Of a stretch of 64,000 bases of DNA, positions 20,188 through 29,311 are shown one piece after another. Each line of letters starts with the position of its first letter. Position 1 is the stretch's first letter. The DNA comes from Choricystis sp. odSpoLacu1 (Eukaryota; Chlorophyta; Trebouxiophyceae). Both the position numbers and the translations under genes were made by a program. The stretch is from positions 1,116,001 to 1,180,000 of the forward strand of contig OY253652.1 in the NCBI GenBank assembly GCA_958009055.1. Direction: 5' to 3'. Below the pieces are notes generated by a model. That model searched no databases and had not been told where the DNA came from. It worked only from the letters and a program-made list of their open reading frames with translations.

Positions 20188-22893
20188 ATGCCGCCCTCCA
20201 CACTATCCACCTCTGCCTCCATCGGGCCTCCCCCTCCATCTCTGGCGGTGGACGCGGGCGCGCTGGCCGCATTCTTGACCCGCAGCGGGGTGCCCGGCTT
20301 CCCCGCGGGCGCACCGTTGACCGTGTCCAAGTTTGAGCATGGCCAGAGCAATCCCACGTACTTGTTGCAGGTTTGTGTCAGTGGGGAGAGAGAGGGCGGG
20401 TGATGAAGATGGAGGGACACCGACCCCCCCCGCCTGGCCAACACACCGACCCCCCCTCTCTCAGGCCGCCTCCTGGCGCGGCGTCCTGCGCAAAAAGCCG
20501 CCCGGCCCCGTTCTGGTGTCTGCGCACGCGGTGGAGCGGGAGGCCGCCCTGCTGCGGGCGCTGGCGGCTGCCCCCACTCGCGGCGCGGCGCGCGTGCTGC
20601 TGCCCACCGTCCTGGCCTCCTGCGACGACGCCTCCGTGCTGGACACCCCATTCTACGTCATGCATTTTGTGGAGGGGCGCGTGTATGTGGACCCGGCCCT
20701 GCCGGACGTCGCGCCAGGGGAGAGGCGCGCGGTCTACACTTCACTCGCCACCGCGCTTGCCGCCCTGCACGCCGTCGACGCCGCCTCCGTTCCCCCCGTA
20801 GCCCGGGCTCTGGGCCGCAGCGCGGCCGAGTATGGCGCCCGCGTGGTGACGACGTGGGATCGGCAGTACAGGGCTCAACTGCCGGGGCACTGCAGTGGAG
20901 GCGCGGCCGCTGCGGTCCTGCCTGAAATGGCTGCCCTCTCCTCCTTCCTGCTGGCGGCCGCCCCTTCCCTGGACGATTATGCCGACACCACCGTCGTGTT
21001 GCATGGCGACTACCGGCTGGACAACGTGGTGTTTGATGGTGAGTGCGTGGGGCAGGGTTGTGGGTCGGGAGGGATGTTTGTGGATAAGAAGCTGTGTGTG
21101 TCAAGTATGTCTTCCCTTCCTTGATCCTCCCGAAACGCTGTCCCCCCGCAGCCACCTCGTCACCACCCACCCCGCTCGCCATCCTGGACTGGGAGCTGGC
21201 CACGGCCGGGCCCGCGATGTCGGACGTGGCCTACATGTGTTTAGCGCACCACCTGCCGGCAGGTGTGCCCGCGCTGCCGTCGTTGCCGTCCCCGCTGCCG
21301 CCCGGCGTCCCCACCGAAGCCGACCTGGTGGCCGCCTACTGTGCTGCAGCCGGTGCGCCCACACCCCCAGCCTCTGTCTGGCGATTCCACGTCGCCGCCG
21401 CCCTGTTCCGCGCGGCCGCCATTCTTGCGGGCGTCGGCGCGCGCGCGGCCGCCGGCAACGCCGCCCACGCCGGCGCTGCAGCAGCGGGTGACGTGACCGT
21501 TGTCAGGGCACTGGCTGGGGCGGGGCTGCGCGTGGTGGCGGGCAGTGTGGCAGCGCCTGGGGTGTCGCTGCCGGCCGCGGGGGCGCCCCCCACCCCCGGC
21601 CTCGCCCCGTCCCCGCGCGCGGCAGCGCTGGCTGGCCGCCTCACCTCCTTCATGCGGGCCCGCGTCCTCCCCCTGGAACCCGCAGCTGATGCACACGCGT
21701 ACTCAGACAGGAGGTGGGAGCCACTGCCGTTCATGGACGCATTGAAGGAGGAAGCCAAACACGCGGCCCTCTGGAACCTGTGGCTCCCCGCCGACTTGGC
21801 GTCCTCCCTCACCTCCCGCCTGGGCGATCGCGCCCCGCCGCCCAGTCTGCTCGGCCCCGGCCTGTCCAACCTGGAGTACGCTCACCTGGCGGCGATCATG
21901 GGAGGGTGTGTCTGGGCCGCAGAAGTTTTCAACTGCTCCGCGCCAGACACCGGCAACATGGAGATTCTTGGGCGGTACGGGACTCATGACCAGGTGCAGC
22001 AATGGCTGGTGCCTCTTTTATCGGGCGTCACGCGGTCCGCGTTTGCCATGACGGAGCCTGCTGTTGCGTCGAGTGACGCGACCAACATCGCTGCTTCGAT
22101 CACACCCTCCTCCAATGGCACCACCCTCACCCTGACCGGATCCAAGTGGTGGATCTCGGGCGCCCTGGACCCACGCTGCTCGTTGGTTCTGTTTCTCGGC
22201 GTGTCGGATGCGCAGGGCCCCCGCCACGCCCGCCACTCGATCGTCGGCGTCCCCCTCCCCCACCCCTCCGTCACCATGCGCCGCGCGCTCACCGTGTTTG
22301 GCTATGACGACGCCCCCCACGGCCACGCTGAAGTGGACTTTGATGGCGTGGTGGTGCCCGCGTCGTCTGTTGTCGGGAAACTGGGCGCCGGCTTTGCGGT
22401 CGCACAAGCTCGCCTCGGCCCGGGGCGCCTGCACCACTGCGCCCGCCTCGTGGGCGCGGGCGACCGCGCCCTGGCCCTGGCTGCGGCTCGTGCATCGTCT
22501 CGTGTTGCGTTTGGCAAGACGCTGGCTGCGCACGGCGCGGTGGGCGCGTCCCTGGCGCGCGCGCGCGTCAGGCTGGAGGGTGCGCGGTTGCTTGTCCTCC
22601 ACGCCGCGGCGTCTCTGGACGCCGCCTCCGGCGACGCCAAAGCGGCGCGCACCCCTCTCGCCGTCGCCAAGATTGCGGCCCCCGCAGCCGCACTGGCCGC
22701 CTTGGACACCGCGATCCAGCTGCACGGCGGCGCGGGGGTCGGCCAGGACACCCCCCTCGCACGCCTGTGGGCGGGGGCCCGCACGCTCAGGCTGGCGGAT
22801 GGGCCGGATGAAGTCCACCTGGGCACGGTGGCGCAGGCTGAGTTCAGGGCGGTGAGGGAGGGGGCGGTCGGGGGGGAGAGGAGTCGGTTGTGA
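20188..22893 (+). CDS. ACAD10/11-like fusion: APH-type kinase domain plus acyl-CoA dehydrogenase
   Basis: Exons 20188-20370, 20465-21038 and 21152-22893, junction phases 0 and 1; 832 aa. The N-terminal half is an aminoglycoside phosphotransferase-like domain: FEHGQSNPTYLL (nucleotide loop), catalytic loop VVLHGDYRLDNVVFD and ILDWELATAGPAMSDVAYM. The C-terminal half (about residue 440 on) is an acyl-CoA dehydrogenase: FAMTEPAVASSDATNI (FAD/substrate motif), GSKWWISGALDPRC and IQLHGGAGVGQDTPLARLW, then RLADGPDEVHLG. ACAD10 and ACAD11 of animals and plant IBR3 share this layout and act in 4-hydroxyacid catabolism or indole-butyric-acid beta-oxidation, the kinase part phosphorylating the hydroxyl group. 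A peroxisomal or mitochondrial place is likely. The last residues are SRL, a possible PTS1-like tripeptide for peroxisomes. Confidence 0.92.
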
Positions 22894-22973
22894 GGTGGGA
22901 GAGAGAGCGAGACTTGTTGTTCATTCAGATTATCTTCCTACACACAAAGCCCCCGCTCTTTCTCTCTCTCTCA

Positions 22974-23324
22974 CTACTCAAACGCTTGGTGGGGCCCGAC
23001 GACGCAGCCGGGTGCGCTCTCGTCTTCGGCGCCGCAGCAGTCCCAGAACCTCATCAACCCTGCGAAACCCAGGCTCTGCTTCGTCCAGGGCGCCCCATCG
23101 CCAGCGCGAAGGAAGCCGATGGCCTTACTGACCTCGCCGCCTGTAAAGAGTGCGGGATGGTGACGGCAGGCGGTGGGCGGGTTGGCGGCCGGGTTGAACT
23201 GTTGTTTGCAGTGGCGGCAGGTGCGCAGGCTGGGCGGTGGAGTTTGTGCATGAGTGGGCTGAGAAGGAAGGCACCGCGCCCGTGTGACAGGCGCAGGCGG
23301 GCGGCGCGGCGTGAGACCACGCAT
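22974..23324 (-). CDS. Small Cys/His-rich CHORD-like conserved protein
   Basis: 116 aa from the ATG at 23324, lying 72 bp after the GH9 gene on the same strand. Conserved-looking core: CRHCKQQFNPAANPPTACRHH, PALFTGGEVSKAIGF, LMRFWDCCGAEDESAPGC and the end VVGPHQAFE. The spacing C..C...F....N....CRHHP.....GG and WDCCG is that of a CHORD-type zinc-binding module, and I recall an uncharacterised plant family with the same FWDCCG.ED..APGC ending. The N-terminal 40 residues are basic and Pro-rich and may be a transit peptide. Function is unknown. The start is the least certain point, because the frame stays open upstream to 23447. A GAGAGAGAGA tract follows the stop codon. Confidence 0.65.
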   Translation of the reverse strand: MRGLTPRRPPAPVTRARCLPSQPTHAQTPPPSLRTCRHCKQQFNPAANPPTACRHHPALFTGGEVSKAIGFLRAGDGAPWTKQSLGFAGLMRFWDCCGAEDESAPGCVVGPHQAFE

Positions 23325-23395
23325 TGAGACCGTCGGCGTCTGGGAAAAAGAAGCGGTTTGACCCGTACAATTCAAACACAATAGAGAAAAATAAA

Positions 23396-25683
23396 TCACC
23401 AGCCCTTGGCCCTCACCTCCCTCACCACGTCCCCCCTCGCCCGGCACGCGGCCAGCGTGTCCTCCGACTGCGTCAGGTAGGCCAGCACCCCAGTGAACCC
23501 CGCGTTGTAGTCGACCGCGACTTCGTTGCGCACGTAGTCGTCGCGGTGATCACTATAGTTGTCGCCGCCGTCAGGGCCACCTGCGAGCGCGCCATACAGA
23601 ACCTGGGGGTTTGGCGACCCCGAGTTGAATTGGCTGAAGTCGCAGGTGGGGCTGTTGGTGCCCCAGGGCCCGGTGACGGTGGGACACGAGGCGGCGCGGT
23701 GGTGCACGCGCTGCGGCGGGTTGTTGCCATACCCCACCACAAATGAGCGCCCCGCATCCCCCAGCGCGTAGCGCAGCTGCCCCCGAGCCCAGCACGTGTA
23801 CCGTCCCGACTTCTTGGGGTCGATGTCGCGGATGGCGTGGCCGTATTGAGCGATGATGAAAGCAGGGCCTAGAACGTTGCGCAGGGAGCCCCACTGGTGG
23901 CGGAAGGCGAGGCCGGTGCCGGTGTACCAGATGGGGGACCCGCCTGGTGTTGTTGGGGTGGTGGGATGAGGGAAAGGGTTGGGACGATGGTTTTTGTTTG
24001 GGGGGGGTGCGTTTTTGTGTTCCCCCACCCCCCCCTCCACCTTTCCACTCACCTTGAATCCACTGCTCCGCAAAGGCATGCAAATCATCACTGTACACCT
24101 GGTCCCCCGTCAGCGTGGCCAGCAGCATGGAGGCCGCCCACGAGTTGGACGACCACGAGTGCTCGTACCGCCACACGCCGCCCGCTTCCTCGCGCTTCAT
24201 CCTGTCGTAATATTTTTTGGCGGCAGCGAGATACTTGGACTCTCCAGTGCGCTTGTACAACCACGCAGAAGCCCAGGCGAGTTGGTCGAGGTAGGTGGTG
24301 GCAGGGTACATGTTGCCGACACCTGGCACGTTGTCGGCGTACCGCCCCTCCCGCCGCGTCGCCGTCAACCACAGCTCGCGCGCGTGGGCTTCCAACATGA
24401 GCGCGTACTCGGGGTCGGAGTCTTCGAACAGCATGGCGGTGGCGGCCAGCATGGCGGAGGTGACGCCCGCGATATCAGAGCCCGGCCGATTCGCGTCGAT
24501 ATTGATGGGGGGGCGGGGGACGTGCATGTCTTCCGGGCGGCCCAGTAGCCGTGATCGGAGCCTTCGGACCCGATCTGTTGTGGTGTGTGGGGGGGTAAGG
24601 TGGGTGAGTTTTGTTTTCTGTCTCTTTTTTTGAGACACCACCACCACTCACTCTTTCCTCCCTTTCTCCCCTTCCTCACCATCGCAATGTACCCAAAATC
24701 ACTAAAGTGGCACTTGACGTAGTAGTCGGCCACATGCTTCAACACGTCCTTGACGTGCTGCGTCTGCCCCGCGAGCGCAAACCCTTTTTTGAACTCAATC
24801 GCGGCCCACGCCAGCTGGCCGGCAGCCCACGCCCCCGGAAAATTGATCTTCAGGTGGTCGCCCGCGTCGTGCATGCCGCCCGCCGCGTCGGCGCCGTTGG
24901 GGGCTTTGTCCCCCAGGTTGGAGTCGTTGCGCCAGCGGATGCGGTTTGTGTCGGGCAGCTTGCCCGACCGCTGAGCCTCGTAGAAGAGGAGGGAGAGGCC
25001 CAGGACGTCGCCGTAGTCGTAGCCTGTGGGGTGGTGTGGGGGGGAGGGACAGGGTGGTGTGTGGTTGGGTAGGCCTTCGCCGCCTCCGATGGCGCGCGCG
25101 CGCGCGCGCCGAAGTGCGGGCGCGAAGAAACCGTCGCTTGGGCCTGCTGCTGCACACGCGTTTCCCCACCCAAAACGCGCCTCGACGCGTGCCAACGAAG
25201 TCTGTCTCGCCACCCAGCCAGGGAAAAGGGCTGGCGTCGCAGGGTGTGCCGCGTGGCGCGGCTCCACACGCCACGCGCGCATGGGGCATGTGTTCCTCCC
25301 CCCTCTTCCCCGCCCACTCCCTCCCTCCCGCACTCACCGTCGGGCGCCCCAACATCACTCTCGGTCATTCCTTCCAGCTCAGTGTCCGTTCCCTCTGCGT
25401 CCGGGCCATCCACACCGCGAGCCGGCACCGCGGGCACCTCCCCGGGGGCCGCGTGTTGGACCGTCGCGTGGGGTCCCGCCTCGGTCACGGCGGGAGGCAC
25501 GCCCCCATCCCACCGCTTGGCAGAGTAGGCCAGCGAGTTGTCCGCCAGTTGGGCGCGGGCGGCGTCGCCCTCGGGGTCGCCGTAGGGGGCGGTCGCCGCG
25601 ACCTCGACCAGCCGCTCGAGCGAGGGGGCAGCGGCAGCGGACACGGCCAGCAGGGCCAGCAGGGCCAGTAGAAGGCGCGCCAT
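23396..25683 (-). CDS. Secreted glycoside hydrolase family 9 endoglucanase (one apparent frameshift)
   Basis: Exons 25683-25338, 25023-24680, 24574-24053 and 23943-23396; about 585 aa. A clear signal peptide, MARLLLALLALLAVSAAAAP, is followed by a 95-residue extension unlike GH9. The GH9 (alpha/alpha)6 domain then starts at YDYGDVLGLSLLFYEAQRSG. The catalytic base pair lies in GGMHDAGDHLKINFP, the signature His in RVHHRAASC, and the acid Glu in DYVRNEVAVDYNAGF, so the active site is complete. These enzymes cut beta-1,4-glucans; in algae a role in remodelling or digesting cellulose is possible. The frame breaks once at 24541-24543: after HGYW one base is missing before the conserved GRPEDM. 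Upstream and downstream frames are otherwise intact. It is divergent from the PP2C gene. Confidence 0.92.
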
Positions 25684-26109
25684 GGTGTTTGGTTGGTTGG
25701 TTGGGGGATGACTTGTGTGTTGTCGCGCGCTCCTCAACGCCGTCGGCGAGTGTGTGAGGAAAAACGTTTTTTTTACCCTGAGCAAAAACCAATCTCTTTT
25801 TCTAATTACGCCACGTTCCCGCCCACACACACCGGCTTCCTTGCGCACAGCAGTGTGTGTGTGTGCCCCTCTCGGCTCACCTGGGCAACAGGTGAGACAG
25901 GCGGACCGTACGAGGAGGAGAGGCACACCCGCGTGTGGCGCGTGTGTGCGTGCGCACAGACCCCCTCCCGCCCTCCCTCCCTCTCCCTTCCCACCCTGCC
26001 CAAACCCAAACACGCTGACCGAAACCATTCTCGCTCCACAGGGACGCAGGACTCGGCGCAACACACGGGCGCCCCCCCCCCGGATCGAAGTGTCCTTCCA
26101 AGCGACCAA
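25684..26109. promoter_or_regulatory. Divergent intergenic region GH9 / PP2C
   Basis: 426 bp between two divergent starts with no gene visible. It contains a T-rich patch at 25766-25815 and a short TG run (25853-25866). Confidence 0.4.
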
Positions 26110-28229
26110 ATGGCGACCACCCCCACGCTGCGCGTCGCCATCGCGTCCCGCCGGGACAAGGGGGAGGACATCATGGTATGCCAGGCGGAAGCACAGCTGC
26201 CGTCTCCGTTGGGTGGAGGTGAGAGAGAGAGAGGGTGGGATTGGTGGGGGAGGGCGCACACGTGCCAAGGGCAAACAGCCCCGACGTGGCATCCCTCACA
26301 CACGCCCTTGATTCTTCTCCCCACACAGCCCCCACCCCTGTCGCCCTGTTTGCCGTGTTTGACGGCCACGGCGGCAAAGCCGCGTCCGCGGCCGCTGGCA
26401 AGCTGATCGTGGCTGAACTGGCGGCCGCGCTGGCGTCCGCGCCCGCGGTTGCTGCGGCCGAAGCTGCTGCGGACGCAGCTGAAACTCTCCACCCGCTCGC
26501 CGCCTCCCTCTCCACTGGCGACGCGCCCCCTCCTGGTGTGCCGCCGTCCACAACCACCGCCTGGCACGCCGCCGACGCGCTGGCAGCCGCACTGCCGTCG
26601 GCAGCGGCGGCCGCGTTCGAGAGTCTGCACACCCGCCTGCGCTCCAACGGCGTGCGCTGCGGCACCACCGCCACCCTGGTCGCCATCATCGACGGCTGGC
26701 GCGTGGTCACCGCCAACGTGGGCGACTCGTTGGCGGTGTTGGACACAGGGTCTGAGGTTGTCACGCTGACTCCCTCGCACCGGCTCGAGGACGCGCCCGC
26801 AGAGGTCGCCCGCGTCGTCGCGGCGGACGCGTCTGTCGGCCCCGCCGACGTCAACGGCGTGCCCGCCGGCCCGCCCCGCGTGTGGCCGGGCGGGCTGGCC
26901 ATGTCGCGCTCATTGTGCGACCCTGACTCGCATGAGGCTGTGTTGGCCACGCCCGACGTCCGTGCTGCCACGCTGCCGCTGTGCGGCGGGCGGATTGTCC
27001 TGGCCTCCGACGGCCTGTGGGACGCCGTCTCCACCCGCGCCGCCGCCCACCGCGCCCGCGGCCTGCCCGCCACCCGGGCGGCGGCAGACTTGGTGCACAT
27101 GGCGCTGCGGTCGCGCGGGCTGAGGGACGACGTGAGCGTGGTCGTCGTCGACATCATCCCTCCCGACGCGGCGGCCTCTGGCGCCCGCCTGCCTCCCTGC
27201 CTCGCCAAAACAGCGGGCGCCCTAGACAGGCGACCCTCTGGGCCCGGTGCAACGGTTGCCGGTATGCCACCATCCACTGTGCTGCACAGGCCGCTGGACG
27301 AAGCGAGCGCGGCCGCGTGGCTCGCTGACGGGTGGGCGCGCCGCGCGGGGGTCGTGGCCGCAGCCGCTGAAATCGATGCCGACGCCGAGGAAGCAGCCGC
27401 CGTGGCGGCCACATTGGCTGCTGCCGCTTCATCGTCGTCAGAGGTGGAGGAGGAGGAAGAAGAGGACGACGATGACGAGTGGGAGGCGGTCGCGCCGCGG
27501 CGGCGCGCGGGGCGCGGTGCGTCGGACGAAACGACGCCGACCCCTCCTGACGCGACGCCGACGCCCGAGTCCATGCCGTCCACGCCGCGCGTCATTTTGG
27601 ATGGGGCGGCGGCGGCTGCTGTCGTGGCTGCCGCGCCTGTGCAGGCGGGCGCTGGTCGCGGTCGCGTGCGTGGCCGCGGCGGCGCGCCGCGCGCTGCGCC
27701 CTCCAAACCGCCGTCGCGCAAGCATCCTCTGTCCACGCCGTCTCCCACCACGGCCGCCACATCGCCCCCCATGCCGCGCGCGACCAAGGGCGCGAGACCA
27801 GGGACTGCCGGGCGCGGGCGCGGGCGCGGGCGGCGGGCAGGGGGCGACGGTGGTGCCGCTGCCGCCCTTGACCCCGTGGTGGCGCCTCTGCCGTCGCCTG
27901 CTGCTGGCGCCGACACGCAGCCGCCGCCCCTTCCCCCCGGCGACCGGTCGGCCGGGCGTGGGCGCGGGGGCGGGCGTGGCGGCCGCGGCCGCGGCCGCGG
28001 CGCGGCTCCCCGCCCCGTCCCCGACGCAGCCCCGCCGTCGCCCGGCGTCCTCATTTTCGGCAGCTTCTCGCCGCCGCCGCCGCCGGGGTTGGTGATGGTG
28101 GCGCCCCCGGTGGCGCCGGCCGCGCCGCCCGCCGACACAGACAAGCCGCGCTGCCGCAACCGGCCGCCGCTTCACATGAGGCGCCACTTCAAGGGCAAGC
28201 AGGGCGAGGCAGCGGCCGAGGCTGCCTGA
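26110..28229 (+). CDS. Plant-type PP2C protein phosphatase with long acidic and RG-rich tail
   Basis: Exons 26110-26218 and 26329-28229, phase 1; 669 aa. The start RVAIASRRDKGEDIMV matches the plant PP2C12 group (SVASKKKKGEDF). Metal-binding motifs are FAVFDGHGG, LASDGLWD and RDDVSVVVVD; WPGGLAMSRSLCD is the usual GGLAMSRS.GD. It should be a Mg/Mn-dependent Ser/Thr phosphatase. The catalytic domain ends near residue 350. The remaining 320 residues are unusual: an Asp/Glu block (about 440-455), a basic RRRAGRG stretch, then Arg-Gly repeats (GRGRGRGRRAGG; GRGGGRGGRGRGRG) and a Pro-rich end with PPLHMRRHFKGKQ. RG repeats often bind RNA, so the tail may direct the enzyme to RNA-protein particles (inference). 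Confidence 0.9.
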
Positions 28230-28239
28230 TTCTTGAGGT

Positions 28240-28261
28240 TGAGAGAGAGAGAGAGAGAGAG
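28240..28261 (+). repeat. GA dinucleotide tract downstream of the PP2C stop
   Basis: An uninterrupted GAGAGA... run starting about 10 nt after the PP2C stop codon; one of many such purine tracts just behind stop codons in this window. Confidence 0.9.
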
Positions 28262-29273
28262 TTTCAAGCACAACGCACCCCCCCCCCTTTGTACCAACCA
28301 CCCCACGCAACGCCCCCCTTTTTTTGCTGTAAGACACACAACACGCCCGACTACATAAAGAGAGAGGAATGGGAGGGTTGGCAGAACCAAAACGGCGCCC
28401 AGTGTTATCTTACACGCGCGTCTCCTCTCGTCTTCCCTTTCCTCTTTTGCCCCCACACCACGTGTGTCCACCCTCTCATTCTCTCTCTCTCTTTTCGCGC
28501 GATCGCGTCACGCCCGCGCCCCGTATGTGCCCGGACCGGCTGTCCCTGTCGAGGGGCGCGTTGCGGGCGGGGAGGGCGTGTGTGTGTGGACACGAGGCAC
28601 GCACCAGAACAAGGGCGGCACTGCACACACAGCAACACAAAAAAGCATCCCCGCAAAAACCGACCAACGCAGGGGAACACAGCCGCGGTAGCCTTGAGGT
28701 GATGGCGGGAAAAAAAGGAATCCCGCAAAACACACACCTGGTTGGCGCGGGGTGGAGTGTGTGTGTGTGCCTTGGAGTGTTGGGAAAGTCGCAACAGGGC
28801 AAAAGGGGGGGCCACAGGGTGGCCCTCTTCTTCCCTCGTCTTTTCATTCACTCCACAAGAGGCACACACACAGGTAAAAAAAAGGACGCGGTCATTTTTT
28901 CGGGTGTTGCGCAACCATCAGCAAACAGAAACGGATCAGCGGGCGCGTGTGTGGAAAAAAAGGGTGGTGTTGTTTTTAGAGTGTCTCTCCTCTCTCTCTC
29001 TGGGACCAGGATTCCAAAAGAGGTTGGGGCGGCAGTGGTGGTTGGGAGTTTAAAATGAGGCAAGGGCGTGCCAAAGGGGGGGCGCGCGCGCAAAGGCCGG
29101 CAAAGGTGGCCGGTCGATAATCCGCCGATGAAAAAAAGCTCTCGTCCGCCCCCCCCTCCCCCCCGCTCCACAGAGTGTGTGGATTGGGAGGGCGAGGGGG
29201 AAGGATTCCATCATCCCAATCCCATCCTCGAATCGATCGTGTGTAAGTTGATAATTCACGTAGAAAAGAAAAG

Positions 29274-29292
29274 CCCCCCCCCCCCCCCCCCC
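29274..29292 (+). repeat. C19 homopolymer (G19 on the coding strand)
   Basis: 19 consecutive C. On the strand of the adjacent Ala/Pro-rich gene it is G19, starting 19 nt after the stop codon and preceded by a GA-rich spacer. This is the same arrangement as at the end of chlH. Confidence 0.95.
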
Positions 29293-29311
29293 TCCTCTCT
29301 CTCTCATCTCT

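Larger units (their letters stand above)
28230..29311. other. 1.1-kb intergenic region without recognised gene
   Basis: A convergent gap between PP2C and the Ala/Pro-rich gene on the other strand. It holds a (GA)10 tract just after the PP2C stop, several short TG runs (28579-28588, 28757-28770), poly-A patches and the C19 tract at its right end. Open frames here are short, carry no family motif and are largely repeat-derived. A non-coding RNA cannot be excluded. Confidence 0.6.

Noticed and set aside
23396..25683. GH9 cellulase as a recent bacterial transfer
   Set aside because: It has four exons with local-style introns and GC like its neighbours; GH9 is native to many eukaryotes.
28240..28261. 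Simple repeats as CRISPR or transposon ends
   Set aside because: They are dinucleotide tracts without spacers, terminal inverted repeats or coding content.
28369..29058. A possible 229-residue gene in the large intergenic gap
   Set aside because: Composition follows the TG/CT repeats; no motif, no plausible splice structure and no good start.
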